Source: Ooceraea biroi
Lineage: Eukaryota; Arthropoda; Insecta; Hymenoptera; Formicidae
Assembly (NCBI RefSeq): GCF_003672135.1
Contig: NC_039511.1
Coordinates: 15,464,464 to 15,528,463 of the forward strand
Reading direction: 5' to 3'
Length of the DNA stretch: 64,000 bases
Shown here: positions 1 through 13,136 of the stretch, piece after piece
Layout of the letters: each line of letters begins with the position of its first letter
Position numbering within the stretch: the first letter of the stretch is position 1
Notes under the pieces: generated by a model
Told to the model about the DNA's origin: nothing
Databases searched by the model: none
What the model saw: only the letters and a program-made list of their open reading frames with translations
Position numbers and translations under genes: made by a program

Positions 1-1682
1 ACGCTACCCGAGTAGCGTTTTAAGCCGCGTGCACACGCGTGTACACGCGAGTGGCCGGGCTGACCTGCGAGATGACACCGCTAAAAGGGGGAAAGGATCA
101 TCACACGAATTGCCTGGCTCGCACGCTGGTATGTACGCAGCTTTACGGTCGCTGATTCTCGAGGGAGCTCGAGTATCGCTGGAAAAAGAAATACGTCGCT
201 TCGGGGGTCGTGGTGATACCGGGGATATCATTTTCGACAGTATACCAGTATAATATCGTCACTATTGATGAAGCGATTTATGCAGCGCGGCGATGCCGGT
301 GCGGCATCGATCTATTGTTGTTTGAAAAAAAAACGTGTACTACACTCTGATATTAATATTAAATGATATTAGTTCAATCCTCTCGACTTTCGCTTTCACA
401 GTATTATTTTCTACCTTTTCTGCAAATATTTTGTTCATTCAGCATGCATTATGTATTAATATTAATTTGCCATTTTTCTTTGAAAACACCTGGCTGAAGT
501 TAATATTGCAAAAACACATCATACATGGTATTATTGCCCGAATGTGTTGCAAAATGGAGCCGGCGGCCATGGTAATGATCAGCTTGCTGAAATCACTCTG
601 TCCGAAACATGCCTATCCCCCGCGATAAATCGCCGAGTTAATCTTCGAAGGAATTTCGTAAAACGAGCGGCTGGCTACGCCCGCGAATTCTTTGACCGGA
701 AGCCGCTCGGGCGCCGGCACCTGTCGCAGATGACAGTAGTTTTCCCGGCGGCGGGAGACGGAAGCCTCAGATATGTTGTGTCACATTGAGATAAGCTAAG
801 CTCTCGCGTGATGGAGCAGCCCGTAAACTCCGACGGCCGCGCCATGATGCCACCGAAATGGCTGCTAGATAATGTATAGCTATACGTGATGCGCGCCGAC
901 CTCTTACTCCTCTGTCTTATGCATACGCGCACGTAACGGGTGTCCCAGGAACAACGTGGGAATCTAGGAAACACGCTGTGAAGTCCGCATTCGATTGCCG
1001 TAAGGGAAGCTGAGTGCCCGAGACTCCTGCCTGCGGAATACCCGATCCTTGCATTCCAGTTCCGACTCTATCATTCCGTTTCGCAACCTCCTCGGAGTCT
1101 TCCTTTCTTTTTCTCTTTTCTTTCATAGATAATCATTTTTATAGACATTTTTCTTTTTTTTTATGCATACTGGTTTATATTCGCATGCTCCAATGAGCTC
1201 TTTAATTTTACATTTCCGAAATCGAATAAATACTTGCTGCGCGTATTTCTAGTTTCGTTACTTCGAAAATGACTAATCATGCCATTTTGTTTCTTTAACT
1301 ATAATCTTGCAGGCGTGAAAGTACTCAAATTTATGTAGAAAGTGCGAGGATTTAAGTTCAGTAATTATTACATTGTAAGCTCCGCAATTTTGTTCGTACG
1401 CTACATTTATCGGCAAACGAGTCTACGTGAATGCACGAGGTGGAATCGATCAATCTTTCGACGAAGTTGGCGCAAAGTGTGCGCATATTACACAGCCATT
1501 AGATGAAGATCCCAACCGAAAAATCTCGGACGAGAAGTTTCGGTCGCAATTATCGGGAACGTCACTCGGTAGCAACGCTACTATGTCTAATATACTTAAC
1601 AGCGTCGATTTCAGTGACGATTCGCAATGGACTCCGGTGAATCGAGAAGCGGAAACAATGATGCGTCTCGACACAGATATTA

Positions 1683-1767
1683 CGAGAAAGAGACGGGGAA
1701 AGGGCTTGAGAACGAGAGAGAAAGAAAAAGGGGGTGGAACGGCGGGAGAGAGAGAGAGAGAGACAGG
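1683..1767. repeat. Purine-rich tract with a (GA)n core
   Basis: A long GA-rich stretch ends in about ten uninterrupted GA units (1744-1763). Translations across it are artefacts. Confidence 0.8.
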
Positions 1768-1940
1768 GAACACACTCTGCGATACACGTCGCGCTTTTTC
1801 GCTACGCAAGTTACACGTCTGGCTCGAAAGCTTTCTGGCCCGGCGCGCTTTTTATCATCGCGCTGAATCGACACGCGGCAAAAGGGAAGGAATGCAGCTC
1901 TGCTCGCACGCGTGTCCTCGCGTCCCTTTCTTCTGCCTTT

Positions 1941-2000
1941 GTCCGTATGTTCGTCTGTCCTTCCGTCCGTATGTCCGCCCGTCCGTCCGTCCTTCATCCC
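1941..2000. repeat. Degenerate GTCC/GTMC tetranucleotide repeat
   Basis: About a dozen imperfect GTCC, GTCT and GTAT units occur in tandem, purest at 1975-1992. Confidence 0.75.
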
Positions 2001-3394
2001 TCTCTCGCCGTATGTGAACGCGCGTCGCGTCGCACGATGCATCTCCCCCTGAATAGGCTCGGTAATTGCGCGTTTAATATTTCAGAGCTTTTTCCGCAGC
2101 GCGAGCACAGCACAGAGAGCCTCGCGATTTAGCGAGGGGTCCTGTCCGCCGCCTTTCATCGCTCATCTTTCGTCTTGTGCTCCGCCGTCTGTTTGCGATG
2201 CCGTGACCAAAAGTAGCAAAGCGCGCGCTTTCGCTCGTACTCCTATGTTCCTTCACTCCACCCCTCGAGGTACACTCTCATCACCTCCATCCTTTTTCTT
2301 CATCCCCCGTCGGCGTACGGCTTCTCGCCTCGTTTAGCGAGAATCCACGCCGTTCGTGACACACCGAGCTTCCAAATATCGAAAAATTCGTGATAGTTTA
2401 TTTATTATATTTTTATCGCACTAATATTCGCGAACGTTTCGATGCTTTGGATTCTTCTCAGCAGACGACGAATGCTGATTGTTATCGATATTGAACAAGG
2501 GTTATCTACTGCGTTTTCCAGTTTTGCCTTGGTAATATTAGTCATGGAAAATTAGTAATTTTATTTAATTAGTAATAATGAAAAGTAATTTCGATATTTT
2601 CTTAATATCTGCTCACGCGGACACATTTGCATTTGCACGTCAAACTTTTCAAAGTGAATATTTTATCGTTGAAACGTATTATTCCAAGCAGCTTTTTCTC
2701 GTCAATATAAAAGCAAGGCGAAATTGCTCAAGTTGTGCTGTCGGAATATCGTATACACCAGAAACTAATCAGTGAGTTAAGGCGATTATTCCTATCAACA
2801 ATGCGGGACGATGTCGCAGAAAATTTCATTTTGCGGTCTTCCCGATCGCTAGGGAACGGTCTTTCTCAAGATCGAGTGAAAAACTGACTGCACCGTAGTC
2901 TTCGATAAGGTACAAAGGCTTAATGCGAGCCCGTCGACAAAGCGTCATTTCAGGCTCGCTCTACTGTCTACTCCTACTGTCCTCGGCTCCCTTTCCGTAA
3001 CCCCACCCGTTATTCCCACCTCGGGGCGACAAAGACCCTCGGCGATCTCAATCACAAATTGACAATAAAAAATGTCCAATTAACCCCGAGGAGCATCAAG
3101 GATAGATGGAATCGACTGGAATCGGCTCGACCCCCGCACAGCATCGTCGGTCGTCTTTTCACCGCAACGAAACGCAGGGTGGAGTCAAGGAGGAGTGGAG
3201 GAAGGGGTGTCTGTGCGGAGGCCGACTGGTCGGGGAAAAGGGAGAAAACTCGCGCGAAGTTGGAAGCAATCGAGAAGGTTTAATCCCGCTCGATTGCGTT
3301 CCTTGCCCGGCAACCCCAGCCCGCTCCCCTCGGTCTCCTTTCGCCCTAGCCGTCTCGCTTCCTCCGCTAGCCACTTTTCCCCCTTTATTACAAC

Positions 3395-3423
3395 CGACGA
3401 CAACGACGACGACGATGACGACG
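3395..3423. repeat. (GAC)n trinucleotide repeat
   Basis: GAC units with one AAC and one GAT interruption. No coding context is recognised around it. Confidence 0.75.
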
Positions 3424-5768
3424 GATGCGTAAGTGTGCGGGACTAAAGGGGCTCCCTTTTTTCCCTCCCGCAAGAAATCGCGGGCCCGTTGGCACTGCAT
3501 GCACACACATGCGTCAATGAGAAGCTCGACGAAGGGCGCAGTCTTAGATGAATCTCGCTCTCGGAGAAAGGAGAGATAGGTGAAACCACCTCGTAAATAT
3601 TCCATGGCCGATTTCCCTGTCGTGAACGAGCATGAATCAAAGCGATTTAAACGAATCGCCGCGGACGCTATCGCGTTTATCGATTCGCGAGAGGGTATCC
3701 ATTATTTCGGCTACGGTCCAGCAATTCGCACGTACGAATATTAAATATTCCGAAACCGCCCCGTGTGACATACGTGCTCGATTCGTTTCTAAAAGTGGTG
3801 GACACCGCGAGAACGCTCAGTGCGCGTTTTGCGTTTACCCCCGGGGTAATTTATCGCGAGCGGGCTGCAGTGTGCATTCTGCCAGCGTGTGCATACACGC
3901 GATAAATACATACACGGAAAAAAAGAAAAGAACGAAGAGAATTACGCGGGCGCGTAATTCGCCGAGGAAGCGCTCAGGAATGGCGGAGGGATCTTCCAGT
4001 TTTGCGCGGCGCGCTGCGAAAATCGCGCCGCCGACATTTCGAAGATTTCCGGCCGCGGCGGCTCCGGGAATTAATCGTAAACGAATTTATCTTTGGCGCT
4101 CCGGGGTTGAACTAAAACGCTCAGATATTACGGGGAAGTAAGCTCGTTAGAGGGTTTACGGCATCGTCGGTGCGCGCCTCGGCTCGGCCGCTGTCCCCCG
4201 CGACCCTTCGCCACCGTCGGGGTGGTAGTAGCTTGCGGTCTGGTAACCGCAGTCTCTACTGCGCTGTCGGTTGCGGATAGCCCGGACCTCGTGTGCAACC
4301 TCGCCGTCTGTTTTGCGTCGAGAGGGCTTTCAAAAACCGCGACTGCCGAACCGAACCAGCGTGGCGCGGCGCGGCGCGGAGCGCTACCACTACCCTCGAG
4401 AGCCGACATCGTGACGTAAGCCGGCAGCCGTCGGCAAGGGGTAGCTCGGCGCGCTTTGATGCTCGCTGCAGCCGCGAATGCACGTTTTATAAAAAAGTTT
4501 CACTCGAAAATGATACCGAGGAAGAAGCCGCAGATAGAGAGCGCGAGTCTGTGCAGAAAAATCAATGGTTCTTTTTTCACAAAGGAAAATAGTTTTTTTA
4601 CGTTGGTAATGTAATAGTAATTGCTTCATGTGTGAAAGGATTTATGGAATATTTACGGAGGAGCGGATGAGTCCAATTATTTCACGACGCTTTAATAGGG
4701 GAATTTATTACAGAACGAGACGATTTAATTGTACACGTTGACTCTAGACGATCGTAATATGAAACGCCGTAAAATGCGTAGGCACGATGTATCGATCAGA
4801 GCCGCCCTAGACACGAGCCCCTCGCTAACTATAATAACTCTTACGGCGAACTCATGTACACTCTCGAATTAATTATGTGCTCACACAGATAATGCCGATC
4901 GATACGTCGTATTAATCACAGCAGCGAGAGTAACATGGTTAATATTAATCAGCATTTTAGTACAGGCGCGGCCGACTACACGAAGAGACGGTAGGTAGAT
5001 GATGTTTAATATTGAAGAACATAATTATCTATCGTTGATAGAATGTAACGATATAATATTGAAAATTAAATGTGATAATGGCGGATTAAGTTTCAATTGA
5101 GAGTAAATAAGAGGATATCTTATCGCCTTCGATAATTTTAAGGATGTTGGGTACTGTGGGATTATTAAATATTATGGCAAATATTGAATATTACTATGAG
5201 ATAATATAATATAACGCGAAGCTCAAAATTATTGCTATGTTTAGCGTAAAAAATTCAAAGATTATATAAACAACATAAAGATCTGGAATCTTTCGAGAAA
5301 ACTTCATGGATTTTTCAAAATGCTCCATAATTTCAAGAATTTCTCAGTGACGCGGCTGAATGACTGATTGATCCGAATAAGTTAAAGTACGCGTGTTCGA
5401 TGTAACAGCGATGATAATTTCTTTATCGAACAATAAATTCTCCGATCATGATTACTCTGTTTGCTGTGTCGCACAGCTAATGTATCTGATCGGCCACAAT
5501 TTATCATCTTCGCACTTCGCTTGCGAAGAGCCTTTTGGGGATGTACGACCATCAAGTTGAGAGGAAATGTCCCGTACACAAAATATGTGAACTCAGCGCA
5601 TCCATTGGGTCGTGATAAATGTAAATGTCGCTATCCAACCGCTCCGAGTAATGTAAATCTCGCTATAATGATCTCCATGCGTCTCGTTACTCGGTACCGC
5701 TGACGACGAGATGACGCGATACCGACGATCAGTTCGCGCGAAATCTCCTATCGAGGTCAGATTCATCA

Positions 5769-5776
5769 GAGAGGGA

Positions 5777-5812
<36 letters not shown>

Positions 5813-5882
5813 CAGAGAGAGAGAGAGGGAGCAGAGAGAGAGAGAGAGAGAGGGAGCAGAGAGAGAGAGAGAGAGAGAGAGG
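5769..5882. repeat. GA microsatellite with interspersed 10-bp unit
   Basis: A pure GA background is interrupted four times by GAGGGAGCAG (starts at 5771, 5806, 5825 and 5850). The unequal spacing of 35, 19 and 25 nt is typical of slippage plus unit duplication. The Ser-Leu rich frames on the opposite strand are low-complexity artefacts. Confidence 0.9.
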
Positions 5883-7790
5883 ACACCCTCCCTCGTTTCT
5901 CCCCAATTTTCTCGAGTCGTTCCGGTTGGCCCGAGCACCGGGTGTGCCGTCTCGTCTGGCAGCGAATTAAGCTGCTTTATAAAAATGTAAAAGGATTCGC
6001 GAGCGAACCGTTTTCGCGGGCTTAGAGGCGGAGGTGTAAGGAGCGGGATGTGGGCTCGGCTCGTGCGATGGAACCGGGGAATAGCAAATGCGATTGGGAG
6101 CCTCATTGTTTCTAAGAGCCGGGGCGCTCGGAGGGTGGGAACTCGAGACTCAGCGAGAGAGAGAAAAGCGGCGAGACAGAGACAGAGAGTTTAAGGCGTT
6201 GAGAACGACGGGGCGGGGGCGAGGAGACGGCGAGGAAGCGGCGATGAAGTTGAAGGCACGAAGAGATCGCGATAGAAACGGTCGCGACTAGGGATATTCC
6301 TTATTTATGCATCAGCGGATACCAAGACTTCCAAAGTAAGCGGCGGGTAAAGGGTGTTTCCTTCGCGCTCCCTTTTGACCGGCAACCACCCCCGGACATT
6401 ATGCGAGCAGCTCGCAAACATCGCGCGTCAGCGACGCGGATCTCTCGACCGATCAGCAACGTCGCAGAGCTTGACGTTACTTTGCGAGTAACTCTGCTAA
6501 CTCCTCTTGTAAAGCTGACTTGCGTCTCACGCGACGTTTTCAGGATTATCAGGATTTCTTTCGTTCACGAGTGCTTTGATCAATATACGTATTATAAGTG
6601 ATTGCTTGTTTTAGAAGCCCTGTTTTATTTTTTCGCTTGTTGTGCTGTCAGTATCAATTGTGGTGAATTAAGAGCCGGTGATGTGCTTGTGGCTAAAAAT
6701 TAATGACTTTGATGACGTCATTGCGACGGTTGTGATGCAAAATCTCTTTCCATTTCATTTACTTCATCTGTATCAGCTGCTGTAACTATAAATTTTCGAA
6801 CAGCGCGAAAATAACAATCAAATCTGCCCACCTAGTATATCAGATCTTGAACATTATTGATCACGCTGTCACAATATTTTTCTACTTTCGAACGTAGAGT
6901 CGTAACTGGGTCGCACGCGCACGGAGGGACGGGAAGACACATACCAATAAACCGGCCTTCACGACTCGTTGCTGGCACATATCTGATAGGACGAGGAATT
7001 ACTTTTCTCAGTTGCATGACAAACTGCATCTGTCTCGTGCAATTGTAAATTTGTGCGTAAAATACAAATAATAATCGGATTGTCCTTACAAGGAAAATGA
7101 GAGAAGAAATTACACTCATGAGAAATATGAAGAAACGCAGCTGGAACACTATTTTAGACCATCATGAACGATTCCAGCAAAATTACTGACAAATTCGTAA
7201 TAATCAACGATCGAATAAACACAACAGAGCAAAACCAACTTGTCGACCGATTTGCCAATATAATCTCTAACGCTGCACTACCGATTTCGTCGCAGGTTCC
7301 TTGCGCCAATCGTAATTTCGCACTTGGTGGCTTCCGCTCGCTCGCGCGAAATACCTTTGCCACGATAAAGCGGAGAAATAAAGTACGCGCCGATAAAACG
7401 AAGCACCGAGAAAACAACTCGGCTGATTCCTGTCGCGGCGGGGGTCGCATTACGTATTCATTTGTGATTTCCTTTTGTACGACCGCGGAGAGGGAAAGAG
7501 CGACAAAGAAAAGAAAAAAACGACGAGACGAGCAGAAAGGAAAAGAGGAGATGGGGTGGGATGGGGAGAGGATAGGGGAGGAGAGGGAGATAGTGTGAGG
7601 CCCGTTGGAAGTTAGAATGCGAGTGCACGAAATAAGATTTCGATTCCGGGGGCATTAATTGAGCCCGGCTATGTATTTCCCTGTGGGATAGGCGGGGAAC
7701 GGTGCCTTCCGCTACCAATCTCCAGGAGTTTGGATTTCAAACCGGCGGAAATGGTAGGAGGAGGACGGAGAAAGTGAGACGAGGGCAGGG

Positions 7791-7811
7791 GGTGGTGGTG
7801 GTGGTGGTGGT
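7791..7811. repeat. (GGT)7 trinucleotide repeat
   Basis: Seven perfect GGT units are followed by GGCGGC. The repeat sits in a G-rich stretch on the + strand. Confidence 0.9.
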
Positions 7812-8055
7812 GGCGGCACGGACGGGACGGGGAACGTGGGGGTGTGCGGGGGAGTTAAACTTGCATGCGCCGTGTAATATGGCGTAGGCACGGGATATTG
7901 GGGGAGAGGCCGGGGACTTGGGTATGCCGGGGAAGGATGGGGAGAGGGAGGTAAGAGAGATCCACGGTGTAAGGTGGAGAAACGAATACAAGATAATAGA
8001 ATGTGCATGTAATAACCGGAGGAAATATACACCGCGTGGTCTCATATCGCACCGC

Positions 8056-8095
8056 GGAAGGAAGAAAGGAAGGAAGGAAGGAAGGAAGGAAGGAA
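8056..8095. repeat. (GGAA)n tetranucleotide repeat
   Basis: About nine GGAA units with one AGAA variant near the start. Confidence 0.9.
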
Positions 8096-11000
8096 TAAAG
8101 AAACGAGAGGGGTTGGGGAAAGGGCCCTTTCGCGAGAATACCGGCGGCGTCCCCCCTTATGTTCTTGCGCGCCCTTCTTCTTTCCCCGTGCTGAAAGTTC
8201 GCGTACATGAAACTCGCAATCGAATCGGCCTCGCGCATTACGCGGGATACAAACCGCGCCGCAGTATAATTTTGCGTCGCGCGGACGGAAATTGCCGGAA
8301 TGCATCGCCGGAAATGTAACGTAATGCTCCCCGCATCGCGCGGAATGGCGTTCGCGTAAATACACGAACGAAGAATTATATGATGGGACAATTATGCGAC
8401 GGAACAATCCGCCGACGTACGAATCAGCGAATGGCACAGGTTTTGTGAAATTTATACGATGTACAAACACGTTTGCGCGAGATAAAAGACAATTTCTGAG
8501 AGAAGAGTACTGGAGATGTAGCTATATATCCAGGCAATTAAAAATTCCAAGTATTATATATGAACCACATGATTTTTAGCAAAGTTCTCTCGGGATAGAG
8601 CTCGTTCCCTGTTGTCCTCCGCAGGACCTGAAGCACGTTTCGTCTGCGGGATACCGCAATTAACTGTCTCTACGAGCTCATGCCATCGCGTCCTATGACA
8701 AGGACAGCCGACGTGAAACGTCAGCTTGTACCTAGGTATTTCTGCGGAACCCGTGGCATCGTAATCAAAATTCGCATAGGACGTGGCTCCGCAGTAATTT
8801 GGCTAACGTTGCCTCTCGAGATCAAATTTATGTATATATATGAAAAATGTATCAATTTACTAATTAACCAAGTCCTTTAAAATACTAGTTTTTATACTGT
8901 CGTACTCCCGACAACTAAATTCATTAAAAGATTTTAATTTGCGTCCTTTTAACTATTTCTTCGCTAATGGAACATTTGCGAGTGGACAACATGAACAGTC
9001 AACATTTCTTTTATCATACGGCCCGCTACTTCCTCACGTTAAAATAACTTCCGGGATGGACCCGGGGTGGAGGGACGCCAAGGGAAGCGCAGCAAAACAA
9101 AGGGAGTCCGTAACGGGGGCGATACGAGAATTTAGATCTCGACCGATAAAGTCGGGATTCCCGAAGGCGACGAGTCCGTCACCGCGGTTCGACTTTTATT
9201 ATATTAAAGTAGTAAAGCAGATAATAAAGCGAGGAATGTCCGCTCGTGTCCGTCAGGTTTACGACTGGCCGTACGACATCTTATATCGCGTACTTACGCC
9301 CGATCATAACCGGTCTGCGCTCGGTCGCACGTATGTTCGCGCGTAAGTCGCCTGGCCGTGTCTTTCGATCGCGAGGCACGTATCACGGCCGGAATCATAA
9401 CGACGAATGGCCACAATTTTCCCGTTATAAACCGCGCGATGGCACGGCCACCCTTCCTGCGTCACGGATGAAGCCCGTAAAGAAAGGAAATGCAGAAGCG
9501 CGCGTATACTTAACAACGCGCTTCCTCTTCGCGAGCTGACAACTTGATCGTGACAGAAACGCGCGACACCCCACTTCGCGAGTGACCCGAGAAAGACAAA
9601 TGAAATGTCTGGCTGCGCGATTACGTTCGATCATCATCGTGACAATGAATGGTTATTCTCAACAAAATTATTTCTTGTAGAAATATAATAAATTCTAAAA
9701 AGAAGCTAAGCTAATTTACTACTTATCTTCTTGGGATTGCGATCTTCTCGCATGTACAAACGGAGTATCCCTGAGAGCACGCTCGCCCTTAATTGATCGT
9801 GCATTATCTATCGTTGGAGGATACGGCCGGTCGGGAATATACCCCGTGCGCTTATTTACGGTGTGCGCGTTCGACCATGAGGAACCATGAAGAGGCTTTC
9901 GATGGGAAGCGCGACGGGATAAGGAGGAACCGCGATTGATACGCCGCCGGAACGGAACCGGCCTCGGTACCGGAATGCGCAGATCGCTCTCGATGTTGAT
10001 TGAAGTGTAACGGAGATAACTCGAGTCATGGGTAACGGAGCGCGGATGCACCTGCTGCGAGTGTGAGCGGACGGAGATTAGCGAAAGGGCGTGCAATGGA
10101 GCTAAGCGGAGGAACTCAAAAAGGATCACGCTCCGCTGGAACGATCCGCTGGCGGACCGGTTCGATCTTCCGGCGCCGTGGCCACGTGCCGACCGGTTAA
10201 TTCCTGATATAATGCACCACGTGATTTATATCAGGCTCCTCGTCTTGCCTTTGTTTACGTAATGGCCGGCCGCTCGCTGGACTCAAGCCAACCGTGTTCG
10301 ATGGCGATAACCGTTTGCGTCGCGCTCGATCAAAGTCGCGCCTGATAAGTGCGAGAGGATAAATCAGAAACGAGCGGAATGGCACGCGCACGTGCGCGCG
10401 AGCGTCGTTTGTGTTATCCGGCTTAATGTTAATCTCTTTTCGGCGTCCGCGTGGCACAGATTGCCCGTTACCACGGTTAAAAAGCTGAGAGGGAAAATTA
10501 AAATTTTAAGGGAAGCCTGCGCGGACGCCGTTTCCCGCTTAATGAGGAAAAATTCGGGGCTTTGGCTCGAGTGTTACCAAGTTATTTTTATCTTACCTGC
10601 ACAAGGCGTGTTAATGAATAAGACCCACTTTCCAATAGTTCTCGCGTGTCGCATGAGTTAATCTGCTAATCTATATGTTATCCATTAAAGTTAATGAACA
10701 GCATTTGAGATTTATACATTCTACGTATTCATAATAATTGGCAGCCTAGAAATTATTCTTAAAACATAATCTCTCGACCTTACTTGATAATATTGAACGA
10801 TTTCTAAAGTCTTTGCGTAAAACCGTCATTAAGAAAAATTATTTTAGCATACGATGACGATTCGCCTATCGATCTTTATCTCACGAGAAATTGTCAAAGC
10901 ATCACCGAGCGAGACGGATGTTCTTGTTGAAATTTTCGCGAATCGGGAAGCGTCGCGTGTGTTCCATCCAGGTGGAAATGGGGCTTCTTGGCGAGGGATA

Positions 11001-11164
11001 GCGAGCTCGCGCAGTGTTATGGCAATCTAAGTTGGCATGTTTAGTCAGCTCGAATAAAGCGTGCGCCGGTACCGGGTCTGATAGCTGGCTGAGTCAACAT
11101 TCACGTATTTGCCGTGGCATCGCTACGAAGCCATCTGGTTGAGGCCCAACCGGTGAATCTGGTA

Positions 11165-11280
11165 AAGGGAAGAAAGAGACAGGGAGAGGCAGATGAAGAT
11201 GAGAAGCCGCGAGGGAAAGAGATGGACCGAGGGAGGAAAGGAGAGAGAGAGAGTGAGAAAGATAGAGAGCGAGGAACGTG
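11165..11280. repeat. Purine-rich GA tract
   Basis: About 115 nt are dominated by GA and GGA, with a (GA)n core near 11241-11252. Confidence 0.65.
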
Positions 11281-13105
11281 AGTGCTACAGCTTGCTAGAG
11301 AGAGGCCGGGAGAGTGTCTCTCTCTCCCCTGTGCCGTGCACAATTTGGTGCAAGATATTGCTCGGGAATGCAACCCTCTTACCCTTCGCCGCCCGAGCAG
11401 TTACCGATGTTTACCCTGCATGCTTGACGGCGCCACCGCGAGGGATCCATGCATCTGTTTTCGATTCGAGCTATCTTAATCGAGCAGGAATCATCGGAAC
11501 GTTCGCTAATCCTCAACAAGCCTCGGGATTACATTCTTCAAATCGGCGAGTAAACTCGTAACGTAATTGATCGCAAGCGGATTATGGACGACGGCGATAT
11601 CTGGGACGTTTCGTTAATGAAATCGAGCGTTACGCTCTCGAGAGAATAACGGAGGAATAAAGAGATCACGGAAGGAGGAGGGGATTACGGTCGAGCACAT
11701 TAAATAACGGAGACGAGTAATCCCGCATTACACCGTATATTTAACGGTCACGCTCTGAATGATCCCGCTGAAACTCACACGTCGGACAGTTGAGACGCTC
11801 GCGCGACAATGGAAGAGAGACGGGAGAAAAGAAATAACGTCTCGCGTTACGCCACGTCGTAAATTGTGCGGGAACCGCCGGGAAATTCGCCGAGCAGCGC
11901 AACTTGAACGGTCCACGCGGAGAGAGGATCGGCATCGCGAGCGAGGATGTTAAACAGTTGTCAAGTCCATCTACCACGTCGCTTGGTAGACGAGTCGCTT
12001 CTCCTCCTCTCCGCCGCTATAATCCACCGAGGAGATCTCGGTGGTGAGGAAGACGTCGTCGGGGCGGAAAGAGAGAAATAAGGAAGGGGATGCGAGCAAG
12101 AGCGAGTGCGGAACAGGCGGACGCCCCATGAAATTGAATTACAATAAGCAAAGTAAAGTTGGATGATCCGACTATTGTGCCCCGTCGCTCGTTGCTACCT
12201 CACTGCCAGTTATCTCCCCCCGGCCCCACACCCTTCCTTCTTACTCCACCCCCGTTCCGCGTTTCATCCCTCCTCGGCGAGAGCGAGGTCCCCGGTCGGG
12301 GAAGAAGTTCTCTGGAGTACGAGACGACGGCCGACGGTATTCTTACGCCTTTGTTCCCCGCAGAGCTGAATTAATTGCTGCGTTTTTGACATCCATTCAT
12401 TGTCGGGTCCCGGCAGACGACGTCGGGATGAGCGGATAAAGGGAAAAGTTACGGTGTGCGCGCGCCATGTCTGTCTCTCGACCCCCGTCTCTCACTCTGC
12501 CGTTATTCGGATTCGTGGAATATTATTTCGTCACGCGTAATCCTGGCGGAAATCGATACCGTGCCTCGCGGGTGACAGGTGGCCCCTTTGGCGACGATCG
12601 TCCGTCACGCGATTCCTCCGGATCAATGAGAATTACGCGATCGGTGTTCTCACGGAAACGGCGACCCGAATTCAGCGTCAGCGTTTCTCAACAATCCGTA
12701 ACTTTCGCTTTTTGCGAATCGAGAACGGCGAATCGCACAGATTGCGAGCACCACAGCGTGATTAGGGAAATCTCGTTGAATTTGCGTTCGCGTATCAAGA
12801 CCGAACGTCTTTCGCGCTATCTCCGATTTATTCCGAGGGGAATCCTTCTAATCAACTAACTTTAGCGCACACTGACTAGAAACTAGGAGTTCCCAAAATT
12901 TCACTAGCTTTCGTTTCTCGTTTCACGACGGATCGTGCGCGTACCGTTCTCTTGTGAACGCGCGGGCAGGGGAAGGCCATTGAATATGCATAAGTCATAT
13001 TAAATTGGGACACCAAGTGTATGGTGCATCGGCGAAGATGGCGGGGATAGCGGATACCAATTACAAGGACTTGGATAGACTTCGACTTCCTAGTATGATG
13101 CGCAT

Positions 13106-13136
13106 GAGAGAGAGAAAGAGAGGAAGATAGATAGAT
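13106..13136. repeat. GA tract joined to a GATA repeat
   Basis: GAGAGAGAGAAAGAGAGG is followed by three GATA units. Confidence 0.7.

Noticed and set aside
1270..1312. Strong acceptor-like T-rich run ending in TTGCAG
   Set aside because: No coding sequence or matching donor follows within a normal exon length. Isolated acceptor-like strings are common in long introns.
1427..2017. 196-codon + frame whose first 85 residues look protein-like
   Set aside because: It has no recognisable family. It runs into GA and GTCC repeats with low-complexity translation, and the flanks lack convincing splice sites. A translated search against insect proteins would settle it.
3632..4141. 169-codon + frame
   Set aside because: CpG-rich DNA with Arg-rich translation and no motif or splice support.
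5711..6106. Long Ser-Leu or Arg-Glu frames on both strands
   Set aside because: Direct translation of the GA minisatellite.
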